DNA of 64,000 nucleotides from Bacteroidales bacterium (GTDB taxonomy: Bacteria; Bacteroidota; Bacteroidia; Bacteroidales; P3). Positions within the stretch are counted from its first letter, which is position 1, and each line of letters opens with the position of its first letter. The notes under the pieces are model-generated. The model worked only from the letters and a program-made list of their open reading frames with translations. It was not told the origin of the DNA and searched no databases. Positions 54,958 through 64,000 of the stretch are shown piece after piece. Position numbers and translations under genes: made by a program. The stretch spans positions 62,001 through 126,000 of the forward strand of contig JAGCJW010000004.1 in the NCBI GenBank assembly GCA_017647785.1. The letters are read 5' to 3'.

Positions 54958-55899
54958 TTATTTTGTTTTCCATTCTTCTTGTTGTACTTCGTCTGTGTTT
55001 ATTATGCTGATATAGTTTGTGTATCTTTCTTCTGAGATTTCTCCTTCTTCAACTGCTTGTTTTATGGCACAGCCTGGCTCGTGAATGTGTGTGCAATTAT
55101 AGAATTTACATTCGGAAAGGAGTTTTTTCATTTCAGGAAAGTAAAGTGCAACTTCTTCTTTCTTAAAATCAACCATTCCAAAGGAACGTATGCCTGGGGT
55201 ATCTATTATATTGGCTCCAAAGTCAAGGTGATACATTTGTGCAAAGGTTGTTGTGTGTTTTCCTTTTAGGCTACTGAGTGATATTTCTGATGTTTTTAAG
55301 TCTAAACCGGGTTGCAGGGCGTTTACTAATGCGCTTTTTCCTACGCCGGAATGTCCTGATAATAGGTTGATTTTACCTTGCATTTCGGCTTTTAGGTTTT
55401 CTATTCCTTCTTTTGTGATTGCTGAGGTGTCAATACATTTATATCCCAAAGGTTCATAAATGCTTTTTAAGTAGTTTGCGTATTCTATTGTTTTTTCTTC
55501 GTAAAGGTCTATTTTGTTAAAAACTATTATGCAAGGGATTCCGTATGCTTCACAGGTGAGGAGAAATCTGTCTATAAAGCCTGTGCTTGTTCTTGGCAAG
55601 ACACAGGTTATTATCAATAAGGCTTGGTCAAGGTTTGAGGCTATTATATGGGTTTGTTTTGAGAGTTTGGCTGATTTTCTTATGATATAGTTCTTTCTTG
55701 GCTCTATTTTGCAAATCAATCCTTGAGAGGTTTCTGTTTCAGGTATGTATTCTACTCTGTCGCCTACGGCAATAGGGTTTGTTGATTTTATTCCGCTGAT
55801 TTTAAACTTGCCTTTTATGTAACAATTCTCTTCTTTTCCTTCTTCATCTCTAACGATGTAGTTGCTTCCTGTAGTTTTTATTACAATGCCTTTTTTCAT
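54958..55899 (-). CDS. rsgA: Small ribosomal subunit GTPase RsgA
   Basis: This 313-residue circularly permuted GTPase helps mature the 30S subunit. An N-terminal OB-fold (~1-70) precedes G4 (FNKIDLYEE), then the P-loop SGHSGVGKSALVNAL, then G3 (DTPGIRSFG). The C-terminal zinc module is CKFYNCTHIHEPGC. It is the first gene of the rsgA-dtd run. A TATCTTTG element at 55923-55930 (minus) precedes it. Confidence 0.95.
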   Translation of the reverse strand: MKKGIVIKTTGSNYIVRDEEGKEENCYIKGKFKISGIKSTNPIAVGDRVEYIPETETSQGLICKIEPRKNYIIRKSAKLSKQTHIIASNLDQALLIITCVLPRTSTGFIDRFLLTCEAYGIPCIIVFNKIDLYEEKTIEYANYLKSIYEPLGYKCIDTSAITKEGIENLKAEMQGKINLLSGHSGVGKSALVNALQPGLDLKTSEISLSSLKGKHTTTFAQMYHLDFGANIIDTPGIRSFGMVDFKKEEVALYFPEMKKLLSECKFYNCTHIHEPGCAIKQAVEEGEISEERYTNYISIINTDEVQQEEWKTK

Positions 55900-55922
55900 T
55901 TAATTTTGCTTGTTTCAAGATT

Positions 55923-55930
55923 CAAAGATA
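55923..55930 (-). promoter_or_regulatory. Bacteroidota -7 element for rsgA
   Basis: Minus-strand TATCTTTG, 23 bp before the ATG; divergent from lepA. Confidence 0.5.
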
Positions 55931-55971
55931 GTTTATTTTTTTATAACAGAATAAGTTTGCGTTTTTTTTTG

Positions 55972-55979
55972 TATTTTTG
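55972..55979 (+). promoter_or_regulatory. Bacteroidota -7 element for lepA and downstream genes
   Basis: TATTTTTG fits TAnnTTTG, 46 bp before the lepA ATG. Confidence 0.45.
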
Positions 55980-56025
55980 CCAAGATGAGAAGTAGTGATT
56001 TGTTTTAAAATTTTTGATTTAAAGA

Positions 56026-57813
56026 ATGAAGAATATAAGAAACTTTTGTATAATAGCACATATTGATCATGGTAAAAGTACTTTGGCAGATAGATTATTG
56101 GAATTCACTAATACCATCTCTCAAAGAGATATGGAGGCTCAGGTATTAGACGATATGGATTTGGAAAAGGAGAGAGGGATTACGATAAAGAGCCATGCTA
56201 TTCAAATGAATTATAAATATGAGGGAGAGAATTATGTTCTTAACCTTATTGATACTCCGGGTCACGTTGACTTTTCTTACGAAGTGTCTCGTTCTATTGC
56301 TGCTTGTGAAGGTGCTTTGTTAATTGTAGATGCAACACAAGGTATTCAAGCTCAAACAATTTCAAATTTGTATCAAGCAATAGATAATGATTTGGAGATT
56401 ATTCCTATTCTTAACAAAATGGACCTACCTGCTGCTATGCCAGAGGAGGTAATGGATCAAATAATTGATTTGATTGGTTGCAAGCCTGAGGATATTATTC
56501 CAGCGAGTGGTAAAACAGGAATGGGAGTTGAAACAATTTTAGAAAGAATTATTAAGACTATTCCTGCTCCAAAAGGAGAGCCGGAAGCACCTTTGCAAGC
56601 TTTGATTTTTGACTCTGTGTTCAATTCTTTCAGAGGTATTATTTCTTATTTTAGAATAATGAATGGAAGTATTAAAAAAGGGGATAAGGTTAAGTTTGTC
56701 AATACAGGAAAAGAGTATATAGCAGATGAAATAGGCGTTTTGGGATTGAAGTTAATACCAAGACAAACTCTTTCTTGTGGAGATGTTGGATATATTATTT
56801 CTGGTATTAAAACTTCTTCTGAGGTTAAGGTAGGAGATACTATTACTTCGGTTGCTAACCCTTGTGAAAGTGCAATTGCGGGATTTGAGAACGTGAAACC
56901 AATGGTCTTTGCAGGTATTTATCCTGTTGATTCTGATGATTATGAAGAGTTAAGAGCTTGTATTGAAAAGCTTCAACTTAATGATGCTTCACTTACTTTT
57001 GAACCTGAAAGTTCTTTAGCTTTGGGATTTGGATTCCGTTGTGGTTTCTTGGGACTTTTACACATGGAAATCATACAAGAACGTTTGACAAGAGAGTTCA
57101 ATATGGACGTTATCACAACTGTGCCAAACGTTAATTATAAGGTATATACTACAAAAGGAGAGGTAATAGATGTTTATAACCCATCTGGATTGCCAGAACC
57201 AAATTACATAGATTATATTGAAGAACCTTATATCCATGCTTCTATCATTACAAAGACAGAGTTTATAGGTCCAATTATGACACTTTGTATAGATAAGAGA
57301 GGTATTTTGAAAAATCAACATTACCTTTCAACAGACAGAGTTGAGATAACTTTTGAATTGCCTTTGGGTGAAGTTGTGTTTGATTTCTATGATAAATTGA
57401 AATCTATATCAAAAGGTTATGCTTCTTTTGATTATCACCCATCAGACTTTAAACGTTCTAAATTAGTTAAGTTAGAAATCCTTTTAAATGGTGATGGAGT
57501 AGATGCTTTATCTACTTTGACACACTTTGATAATGCTTATCCTTTGGGACGTAGAATGTGTGAAAAGTTGAAAGAACTTATCCCAAGACAACAATTTGAT
57601 ATTGCAGTGCAAGCAGCAATAGGTTCAAAAATCATAGCGAGAGAAACTGTAAAAGCAGTTAGAAAAGACGTAACAGCGAAATGCTATGGAGGAGATATTT
57701 CTCGTAAAAGAAAATTGTTAGAAAAACAAAAAGAAGGAAAGAAAAGAATGCGTCAAGTAGGAAATGTTGAGGTTCCTCAATCGGCATTCCTTGCAGTTTT
57801 AAAACTTGATTAA
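56026..57813 (+). CDS. lepA: Elongation factor 4 (LepA)
   Basis: This 595-residue translational GTPase has a P-loop [25 protein letters not shown] and NKMDLP. The LepA-specific C-terminal domain ends [23 protein letters not shown]. The factor is thought to act on stalled or assembling ribosomes. It opens an eight-gene plus-strand run to mutS2; the next gene starts 18 bp later. Confidence 0.96.
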   Translation: MKNIRNFCIIAHIDHGKSTLADRLLEFTNTISQRDMEAQVLDDMDLEKERGITIKSHAIQMNYKYEGENYVLNLIDTPGHVDFSYEVSRSIAACEGALLIVDATQGIQAQTISNLYQAIDNDLEIIPILNKMDLPAAMPEEVMDQIIDLIGCKPEDIIPASGKTGMGVETILERIIKTIPAPKGEPEAPLQALIFDSVFNSFRGIISYFRIMNGSIKKGDKVKFVNTGKEYIADEIGVLGLKLIPRQTLSCGDVGYIISGIKTSSEVKVGDTITSVANPCESAIAGFENVKPMVFAGIYPVDSDDYEELRACIEKLQLNDASLTFEPESSLALGFGFRCGFLGLLHMEIIQERLTREFNMDVITTVPNVNYKVYTTKGEVIDVYNPSGLPEPNYIDYIEEPYIHASIITKTEFIGPIMTLCIDKRGILKNQHYLSTDRVEITFELPLGEVVFDFYDKLKSISKGYASFDYHPSDFKRSKLVKLEILLNGDGVDALSTLTHFDNAYPLGRRMCEKLKELIPRQQFDIAVQAAIGSKIIARETVKAVRKDVTAKCYGGDISRKRKLLEKQKEGKKRMRQVGNVEVPQSAFLAVLKLD

Positions 57814-57831
57814 AAAATAAAAAAAAGAGAT

Positions 57832-58380
57832 ATGTCAGAATTATTAGTATTTATCTTAATTATTGTTGCCTTAGTTGTTATACTTATAGTATTTCTTTAT
57901 CAAAACAACTCAACAGTTAAGACTTTTGTAGAAAATGAACAAAAGAAAACAATTCTTGAAATACAAAAAATTCAAGAAAGCGAAGTAAGAAAAGTTGTAA
58001 CTCCTATTCAACTTCAGGCTTACGAACGTTTAGTTCTTTTTTTAGAAAGGATGACTCCAAACAACTTAGTTTTGCGTTGCTATCAAGCAGGAATGACAAC
58101 TCAACTCTTAAAAGACGTAATGATACAAAACATAAGAGATGAGTTTGAACACAATCTTTCTCAACAACTTTATATTTCTGAACAAGCTTGGGTTTATATC
58201 AAAAACGCAAAAGAAGATATGATAAATACAATCAACTCAATACAACCAAAAAGCAAAGAAGAACAATTAACACCTACTGCTTTTGCGGGAGCTTTGTTTG
58301 AGTTGTTGGCAGGAAGAGAAAGTCAAATAGAATTAGCACAAGACTTCTTAAAGAAAGAAATACAACAAAAGTTTCAATAA
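57832..58380 (+). CDS. Membrane-anchored conserved protein of Bacteroidota
   Basis: This 182-residue protein has one N-terminal helix (~4-25) and then a helical cytoplasmic part with coiled-coil character (VENEQKKTILEIQKIQESEVRK), and a conserved-looking LQAYERLVLFLERMTPNNLVLR block. It may match the DUF7935 group; I am not sure. It is adjacent to the DRTGG-like gene with no gap. Function unknown. Confidence 0.6.
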   Translation: MSELLVFILIIVALVVILIVFLYQNNSTVKTFVENEQKKTILEIQKIQESEVRKVVTPIQLQAYERLVLFLERMTPNNLVLRCYQAGMTTQLLKDVMIQNIRDEFEHNLSQQLYISEQAWVYIKNAKEDMINTINSIQPKSKEEQLTPTAFAGALFELLAGRESQIELAQDFLKKEIQQKFQ

Positions 58381-58719
58381 ATGAACTTGCGTGAGCTTGT
58401 TGAGAGGTTAAATCTTAAAGTCTTTTCTTGCGAAAATCTTTTAGAAAGAGAATTTGAAGGAGTCTATGTCTGCGATTTGTTAAGTGATGTATTAGGAAAT
58501 GCAAAGCCAAAACAAATTTGGGTAACCTTGCAAACTCACAAAAATATCGTAGCAATAGCTCATTTAAAAGGTTTATCGTGTGTGATTTTGGTAAAAGGAT
58601 TAGAGCCAAATGAAGATACGATTTCAAAAGCAGAAAAAGAAAATGTAATTCTCTTAGGAACAGAGAAACAAACCTTTGATTTAGCAGGAGAATTACATGC
58701 TTTATTTTGTCAAAGCTAA
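58381..58719 (+). CDS. DRTGG-like domain protein
   Basis: This 112-residue protein matches the small DRTGG proteins often found with [FeFe]-hydrogenase or Rnf-type redox genes: KVFSCENLLEREFEGVYVCDLLSDVLGNAK, then IWVTLQTHKNIVAIA and VILLGTEKQTF. The DRTGG motif itself is not literal here. It abuts the previous gene and is 5 bp before the ATPase. Its role is unknown; a sensory or regulatory one is a guess. Confidence 0.65.
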   Translation: MNLRELVERLNLKVFSCENLLEREFEGVYVCDLLSDVLGNAKPKQIWVTLQTHKNIVAIAHLKGLSCVILVKGLEPNEDTISKAEKENVILLGTEKQTFDLAGELHALFCQS

Positions 58720-58724
58720 GAGAT

Positions 58725-59273
58725 ATGAAAACCTTATCGCTACATCTTTTAGACTTACTTGCAAATTCTGTTTCGGCACAGGCAAATGAAATAGAAATAA
58801 GGGTAAAAGATAGTCTTAAAGAAAACATTTATTTGTTTGAGATTAAGGATAATGGTTGCGGAATAAAGCAAGAAGATATTGAAAAGGTAGCAGATGCTTT
58901 TTTTACAAGCCGTACTCAACGTAGAGTTGGATTAGGTTTAGCTCTTATAAAGATGAAAACAGAGCAATGTGCGGGAGGAATGAATATAACAAGCACTTGT
59001 GGAAAGGGAACTAAATTAACTTATTGGTTTACTCACGACAATATAGATAGACCTCCATTAGGAGATATTGAAGAGAGTATTGTTATGGCTTGTACAATGA
59101 ATGAAAACATAGACTTAAAGTATGTGCATATTACAGATAAGGGAGAATATGTTTTTGATACAAAGGAGATTAAAAATGTCTTGGAAGGCTTTCCTATAAG
59201 TAATATAAAAATTCAAAAGGCCTTAAAGGAGTTTATAAAAAACAAATTATTAGAGATATCAGTAAACGAATAA
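58725..59273 (+). CDS. GHKL ATPase-domain protein (anti-sigma/His-kinase-like)
   Basis: ATG at 58725 gives MKTLSLHLLDLLANSVSAQA. The 182-residue protein has a Bergerat fold: N box around LLDLLANSVSAQA, G1 as EIKDNGCGI, F/G2 as RRVGLGLALIKM, and a terminal GKGTKLTYWF. No phospho-acceptor domain or receiver is present. Such proteins occur next to DRTGG genes in hydrogenase clusters of anaerobes, yet no hydrogenase is here. Binding partner unknown. Confidence 0.75.
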   Translation: MKTLSLHLLDLLANSVSAQANEIEIRVKDSLKENIYLFEIKDNGCGIKQEDIEKVADAFFTSRTQRRVGLGLALIKMKTEQCAGGMNITSTCGKGTKLTYWFTHDNIDRPPLGDIEESIVMACTMNENIDLKYVHITDKGEYVFDTKEIKNVLEGFPISNIKIQKALKEFIKNKLLEISVNE

Positions 59274-59286
59274 AAAATATAAAACG

Positions 59287-59733
59287 ATGAGTTTAGAAGA
59301 AAAAATAAACGCTGACATCAAAGCCTCAATGTTAGCAAAAGATAAAAGAAAATTAGAAGCATTAAGAGCAGTAAAATCAGCACTTTTATTATTAAAGACA
59401 AACGGAACAGGAAAAGAAATAACTCAAGAAGACGAGATAGCACTTTTACAACGCTTAGTAAAACAAAGAAAAGAGTCCGCCTCACTTTATAAAGAACAAG
59501 GAAGAGAAGACCTTTATGAAGAAGAATTTTATCAACAAGGCATAATAGAGGCATATCTTCCTGAACAATTAAGCGAAGAAGAAATAGAAGAAACTTTAAA
59601 GCAAATAATAGCAGATACTCAAGCCACTTCAATGAAAGATATGGGTAAAGTAATGGGACAAGCTCAAAAGATATTTGCAGGAAGAGCCGATAACAAACTT
59701 GTATCTACCTTAGTAAAACAACTTTTATCATAA
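59287..59733 (+). CDS. GatB/YqeY family protein
   Basis: This 148-residue protein shows the YqeY pattern: LEEKINADIKASMLAKDKRKLEALRAVKSAL, then EEFYQQGIIEAYLPEQLSEEEIEE and DMGKVMGQAQKIFAGRADNKLVS. It corresponds to the C-terminal tRNA-binding region of GatB without the amidotransferase. A tRNA-related role is inferred only. It lies 13 bp after the ATPase and 2 bp before the DUF4292 gene. Confidence 0.9.
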   Translation: MSLEEKINADIKASMLAKDKRKLEALRAVKSALLLLKTNGTGKEITQEDEIALLQRLVKQRKESASLYKEQGREDLYEEEFYQQGIIEAYLPEQLSEEEIEETLKQIIADTQATSMKDMGKVMGQAQKIFAGRADNKLVSTLVKQLLS

Positions 59734-59735
59734 AA

Positions 59736-60335
59736 ATGAAACACAACATAATAAGATATTTCGCTGTAATACTGATTTTGCTTTTTGTCTCTTCGTGTTC
59801 AGTTACCAAAAAGACAAAACAACAAGAGGTAATAATAGAAAAAGAAGATAAATGTAAATATGAAACATTTACCTCTCGCTATAAAGGCAGTTATAACGGA
59901 ATACCTTTTAAAATTCAAGTAAGAGCCGCTTACGATAGTGTCATTTGGTGTAGCCTTTCCGCGCTTTCAATGGAAGCAGGGCGTATGTTAATTACCAACG
60001 ACAGCGTTTTTGTAATGAATAAGATTAACAAAGAAGTCTATAAAAAATCAAAAAACGAACTATCCATACTCTTACAAGAAGATTTGAGTAATCCAGTTTT
60101 AGAAAAGATGATTGTAGATAGTCTTTCTTTTGAAAAACATCTTTCACTCAAAACAAAACCACTCATAGACTTAGTAATAAAAAAGACAATAGATAAAAAC
60201 TCCAATCAAAACTACAATATAAATCTCTCATTAGGCAAAACAAAATACCTACTCGATGTTTTACAAGAATCTATTGAATATAACAAAACACAACAATACC
60301 CTTTTAATATACCCTCTTCATACAAAATCAAATAG
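59736..60335 (+). CDS. DUF4292 lipoprotein
   Basis: This 199-residue lipoprotein has signal MKHNIIRYFAVILILLFVSSC (Cys21). The DUF4292 core is visible: IPFKIQVRAAYDSVIWCSLSALS then EAGRMLITNDSVFVMNKINKEVY, an outer-membrane-lipoprotein-like half barrel typical of Bacteroidota. LolA/LolB-like lipid or lipoprotein handling has been suggested for this fold; unproven. It is 3 bp before the ABC-F gene. Confidence 0.8.
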   Translation: MKHNIIRYFAVILILLFVSSCSVTKKTKQQEVIIEKEDKCKYETFTSRYKGSYNGIPFKIQVRAAYDSVIWCSLSALSMEAGRMLITNDSVFVMNKINKEVYKKSKNELSILLQEDLSNPVLEKMIVDSLSFEKHLSLKTKPLIDLVIKKTIDKNSNQNYNINLSLGKTKYLLDVLQESIEYNKTQQYPFNIPSSYKIK

Positions 60336-60338
60336 CAA

Positions 60339-62234
60339 ATGGCAGAAAATTACATCACAGTAGAGAATGTAAGTAAGAGTTTTGGAGAAAAAGAGCTTTT
60401 TTCTTCTATTGGATTTGGTATAAACAAGGGACAAAAAATTGCACTTGTGGCTGAGAACGGTAGCGGAAAGACTACTCTTCTTAAAATAATCGCTAACAAA
60501 GAAATTGCAGACAATGGAACAGTTTCTTTCCGAAAAGGAATTACCATTTCTTACCTTGAACAACACCCTTTGCAGGCAGAAACCTCTACAATAATGGACG
60601 TGCTGTTCAATTCCTCAACTCCACTTATGCAAACCGTAAAACGCTATCAACAAGCCCTACTTAACAGCACTAAAAATGCCGATGAGGTTTCCGAAAAAGA
60701 ACTAAGCGAAGCTATTTTAGAGATGGATTGTCAAAATGCGTGGAATTACGAAAGTCAAATAAAAGAAATCTTAGGCAAATTAAACATTACCGACCTCACA
60801 AAAAATGTTTCCACTCTTTCGGGAGGGGAAAAAAAGAAGGTTGCTTTGTGTGCAACCCTTATTAGTAAGAGTGAAGTACTTCTTTTAGATGAACCAACTA
60901 ACCATTTGGACATAGAAATGATAGAATGGTTAGAAGAATATCTCAACACAGCCAATCAAAGTATTTTATTTGTATCTCACGATAGATATTTTATAGATAA
61001 AGTCAGCACAGATATATATGAATTAGACAGAGGACAGATTTGTAAATATGAAGGAAAGTTTGACTACTATTTAGAAAAGAAAGCTGAACGCCAACAACAA
61101 GAATCTGTAACCTTAGCTAAAGCAAAGAATCTATACAAGAAAGAATTAGAATGGATTCGCAGAATGCCACAAGCACGAGGTACTAAATCACGAGCAAGAA
61201 TTGACGCATTCAACGAACTAAAAGAAACAATATCCAACGTAAGTGTTACACAAAGTGCAGAACTTACAGTTAAGGCTCAAAGAATAGGCGGAAAAATTTT
61301 AGAACTCAACAATATCAATAAATCTTTTGGCAATAGAAAGATAATAGATGATTTTTCGCATATTTACAAAAAGGGAGATAAAATAGGTATAATAGGAAAA
61401 AATGGTTGTGGAAAGACTACTTTGTTGGAAATAATCACTGAAAAAATAAGACAAGACTCAGGAAAAGTAACACTTGGACAAACAATTAAAATAGGCTATT
61501 ATACACAAAATCCAATAGAAGAAAAACCAGATACAAAGGTTATTGATATTGTAAAAAAAATCAGCGAACATATTCAATTAGCTGATGGAACTGCAATGGG
61601 GGCAAGCCAATATCTCACTCATTTTGGAATACCTCCTTATAAGCAACATACACATTATGGAAATCTTTCAGGAGGTGAAAAAAGACTTTTAAATCTTTTG
61701 TGTATTCTTATTTCCAATCCTAACTTCCTTATACTAGATGAGCCAACAAATGATTTGGATATTTACACTCAAATGAAACTTGAAACATTCCTTGAACAAT
61801 ATCAAGGTTGTTTAATGGTTGTTTCCCACGACAGACACTTCCTTGATAGGATTGTATCTCAATTATTTGTTTTCAAACCAGAGGGAAAAATCAAGGAATT
61901 TCCAGGAAACTATACTGATTACTTGATTAAAGAGAAAGAGGAAAATAAACAAAAGAAACAAGAAACAGAAAAGAAAGAAAATTCATTTGTTTTAAAGAAA
62001 AAAGATACTAAAACAAAGGTTAAACTCACATATAAAGAACAAAAAGAAAAAGAAACCATAGAAGAGACTTTGCCAATTTTGGAATCAAGAAAGGAAGAAA
62101 TAGAACAACTATTGTCTTCTGGCGAATTGGCGAATGAAAGTCTTTTAGAAAAAACACAGGAGTACCAATTACTACTTAGCGAAATAGAGGAAAAAGAATT
62201 TAGGTGGTTAGAACTTTGTGAAAAGGAACAATGA
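60339..62234 (+). CDS. ABC-F family ATPase (Uup/EttA-like)
   Basis: This 631-residue soluble protein has two ABC domains: Walker A AENGSGKTT and GKNGCGKTT, signatures LSGGEKKKVAL and LSGGEKRLLNL, Walker B LLDEPTNHLD and LDEPTNDLD. A linker (~245-300) and a C-terminal coiled coil (~540-631, rich in Lys/Glu) support a Uup-like ABC-F, which acts at the ribosome. No antibiotic-resistance role is implied. The ATG of mutS2 overlaps its stop by 4 bp. Confidence 0.92.
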   Translation: MAENYITVENVSKSFGEKELFSSIGFGINKGQKIALVAENGSGKTTLLKIIANKEIADNGTVSFRKGITISYLEQHPLQAETSTIMDVLFNSSTPLMQTVKRYQQALLNSTKNADEVSEKELSEAILEMDCQNAWNYESQIKEILGKLNITDLTKNVSTLSGGEKKKVALCATLISKSEVLLLDEPTNHLDIEMIEWLEEYLNTANQSILFVSHDRYFIDKVSTDIYELDRGQICKYEGKFDYYLEKKAERQQQESVTLAKAKNLYKKELEWIRRMPQARGTKSRARIDAFNELKETISNVSVTQSAELTVKAQRIGGKILELNNINKSFGNRKIIDDFSHIYKKGDKIGIIGKNGCGKTTLLEIITEKIRQDSGKVTLGQTIKIGYYTQNPIEEKPDTKVIDIVKKISEHIQLADGTAMGASQYLTHFGIPPYKQHTHYGNLSGGEKRLLNLLCILISNPNFLILDEPTNDLDIYTQMKLETFLEQYQGCLMVVSHDRHFLDRIVSQLFVFKPEGKIKEFPGNYTDYLIKEKEENKQKKQETEKKENSFVLKKKDTKTKVKLTYKEQKEKETIEETLPILESRKEEIEQLLSSGELANESLLEKTQEYQLLLSEIEEKEFRWLELCEKEQ

Positions 62235-64000
62235 AAAGAAAAAATAAATTAGAAGAAAAATTAGAATTCGAACAAATCCTACAATCGATTAAAGAGTGCT
62301 GTATTTCTGATTCGGCAAAACGTATCGTAGATAGGATAAAATTCAATCGTTCAAAAGATGCGATTGAAAGAGAGTTAGGATTAGTAGAAGAATTCCTTAA
62401 TATGATTCTTTCTAATAAACAATATCCAACAGAAGACTACTTTGACATGACAGAAGCGCTTGTGAGAATAAAAATTCCTGGCACTTTCATTTCGCAAACT
62501 TCGCTTTTTGAACTATGGCGTTCGCTAAGAACTATCACAAATTGGATAAAATTCCTTTCTAATTCACAAGATAATCACCCCTTACTTTATTCTTTGAGCG
62601 AGGGTGTGGAAGTAGATGATGTAATACTTAAAAATTGCAGAACAATACTTTCAGAAGATGGAGAAATATTAGATAATGCTTCTGATGAACTTTTTGTTAT
62701 AAGAGTAAGTATAAGGCGTAAACAAGCAGAGGTTGAAAAGAGAATAAGAAAACTATTAAATCATTCTAAACAACAAGGTTGGACAGCGGCAGATGCTGAA
62801 CTTACAATAAGAAACGGCCGACCTGTTATTCCAATTACTTCTTCTAACAAACGTAGGTTGCAAGGTTTTGTTCACGATGAGTCATCTACGGGACAAACTT
62901 CCTATATTGAACCTGCAGAAATAGTAGAATTAAATAACGAATTAAGGGAATTGGAATTTGCACAAGCAAGAGAAATTGTTAAAATCTTAACTCAATTTAC
63001 TGAAACTTTAAGACCATTTATTGATTCCTTAATTCATTCGTATAAATTCTTAATTCGCATAGATTTTATTCAAGCAAAAGCAAAGTATGCTTATAAAATA
63101 AAGGCAGGAAAGCCTATAATAAAAACAGAAAGCAAAGGATTTGTTTGGTATGATGCACGACACCCATTGTTAGAAGAAGCATTAAAAGCAAATAATAAAG
63201 AAATCATACCTTTAAAGATAGAACTTAGCGAATCAAATCGAATACTTATTATTTCAGGACCAAATGCAGGAGGGAAATCTGTTTGTTTGAAAACAGTAGG
63301 ACTACTACAGTATATGTTGCAATGTGGTATTTTGGTTCCTATGAAGCAGACTTCTGAGTTTACTATATTCGATAGAATTTTTATTGATATGGGAGATGAG
63401 CAGAGTATAGAGAATGATTTAAGTACTTATTCATCTCACCTTTTGAATATGAAGAATTTGACAGAAAAAGCAAATAGTGGTTGCCTTTTTCTTATAGATG
63501 AATGTGGTACAGGTACTGATCCTAGTATTGGTGGTGCGATTGCAGAATCTGTTTTGGAGTATTTAAATTCCAAAGGTGCGTATGGAATAGTTACAACTCA
63601 CTATTCAAATCTTAAACTCTTAGCAGAAAAACACGAATCCATAGTAAATGGTGCAATGCTTTTCGATACCACTAAAATGAAACCCCTTTTCCAACTTTCA
63701 ATAGGAAAGCCAGGAAGTAGTTTTGCCTTTGAAATAGCAAAGACAATCGGACTTCATCCACTTATTATAGAGTCTGCTTCCAATAAAGTAGGACAAGGAT
63801 TTATGGATTTTGAACAAAGCCTTCAACAACTTGAAGTAGATAAAATAGAAATTAAGAATAAACAAGAGATTATAAAGGTTCAAGACGAATTATTAAACGA
63901 TTTAGTAAATCAATACAAGACTAAACTTGCGGAAATTACACAAAAAGAAAAGGAAATATTACATCAAGCAAAAACTCAAGCAAAACAAATTCTGCAAGGA
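62231..64000 (+). CDS. mutS2: MutS2 family protein, N-terminal part (cut by window edge)
   Basis: The first 590 codons of MutS2 run off the window in frame. Visible are the clamp and connector helices, SSTGQTSYIEPAEIVELNNELRELE, then the ATPase with Walker A GPNAGGKSVCLKT near 343-355, then DMGDEQSIENDLSTYSSHLLNM and LFLIDECGTGTDPSIGGAIAES. A coiled coil begins near 520. The C-terminal Smr nuclease domain would lie outside the window. The family is linked to recombination control and rescue of collided ribosomes, which would suit the preceding ABC-F gene. Confidence 0.94.
   Translation, partial: MKRKNKLEEKLEFEQILQSIKECCISDSAKRIVDRIKFNRSKDAIERELGLVEEFLNMILSNKQYPTEDYFDMTEALVRIKIPGTFISQTSLFELWRSLRTITNWIKFLSNSQDNHPLLYSLSEGVEVDDVILKNCRTILSEDGEILDNASDELFVIRVSIRRKQAEVEKRIRKLLNHSKQQGWTAADAELTIRNGRPVIPITSSNKRRLQGFVHDESSTGQTSYIEPAEIVELNNELRELEFAQAREIVKILTQFTETLRPFIDSLIHSYKFLIRIDFIQAKAKYAYKIKAGKPIIKTESKGFVWYDARHPLLEEALKANNKEIIPLKIELSESNRILIISGPNAGGKSVCLKTVGLLQYMLQCGILVPMKQTSEFTIFDRIFIDMGDEQSIENDLSTYSSHLLNMKNLTEKANSGCLFLIDECGTGTDPSIGGAIAESVLEYLNSKGAYGIVTTHYSNLKLLAEKHESIVNGAMLFDTTKMKPLFQLSIGKPGSSFAFEIAKTIGLHPLIIESASNKVGQGFMDFEQSLQQLEVDKIEIKNKQEIIKVQDELLNDLVNQYKTKLAEITQKEKEILHQAKTQAKQILQG

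Noticed and set aside
58415..58828. A 137-residue minus-strand ORF over the DRTGG and ATPase genes.
   Set aside because: Both plus-strand genes have recognisable domains; the antisense frame is a Leu/Ser-rich shadow without motifs.
60339..62234. Antibiotic-resistance ABC-F.
   Set aside because: The C-terminal coiled coil and housekeeping neighbours fit a Uup/EttA-like cellular factor; nothing points to a resistance subtype.

Overview
The window is a low-GC, gene-dense stretch of a chromosome from a member of the Bacteroidota, most likely order Bacteroidales. Supporting signs are a complete Na+-NQR operon, a GldB-type lipoprotein, a protein with a type IX secretion sorting domain, a DUF4292 lipoprotein, a long-form urocanase, and many start-proximal TAnnTTTG elements, twice paired with an upstream TTTG, which is the Bacteroidota promoter signature. 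Almost every gene is recognisable housekeeping. No tRNA, rRNA, IS element, prophage or CRISPR array was seen.

Layout. 1-4196 (minus): start of dprA (cut by the window edge), a GH29 fucosidase and a GH16-like lipoprotein. 4316-5179 (plus): a universal-stress-type protein. 5426-15341 (minus): a nine-gene run from a membrane zinc peptidase through PASTA protein, T9SS cargo, RluD, GldB, LtaS-like transferase, lipid kinase and SUI1 protein to CinA. 15463-22143 (plus): YicC, TPR protein, GT4 glycosyltransferase, WecB, polyprenyl synthase, ClpP. 22368-27834 (minus): LpxL-like acyltransferase, DnaE, QueG. 27995-33772 (minus): nqrABCDEF with its own promoter and terminator. 33977-40978 (minus): SppA, urocanase, M28 peptidase, a DUF6973-like protein, NadA. 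41369-46487 (plus): RpiB, LutB-like Fe-S protein, DeoC, GNAT-like protein, SDR, thioredoxin lipoprotein. 46621-51115 (plus): RecA, NadE, PurF. 51207-54164 (plus): the only accessory-looking segment, with a small conserved protein, a 22-bp-period repeat array, a long rod-shaped RNA candidate, two small membrane ORFs created or split by a 75-bp tandem duplication, and a TonB-C protein. 54250-55899 (minus): small membrane protein, Dtd, RsgA. 56026-64000 (plus): LepA, four small genes, DUF4292 lipoprotein, ABC-F protein and the start of mutS2, cut by the window edge.

How the genes fit together. NQR supplies a sodium gradient to an apparently anaerobic or microaerobic metabolism. NadA and NadE cover two ends of NAD synthesis. 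RpiB and DeoC serve pentose and deoxynucleoside use. The envelope genes (LpxL-like, LtaS-like, GT4/WecB, GldB, T9SS cargo) fit a Gram-negative cell with modified surface glycans and type IX secretion.

Most worth a second look: (i) the 136-nt rod-like RNA candidate at 51939-52074; (ii) two distant arrays built from 22-bp units, each an 11-bp near-constant word plus an 11-bp near-palindrome, and a third array of about 21 bp; (iii) a NadE whose glutaminase Cys position reads Leu; (iv) the 75-bp duplication with an in-frame TAG; (v) a parS-like palindrome upstream of sppA.
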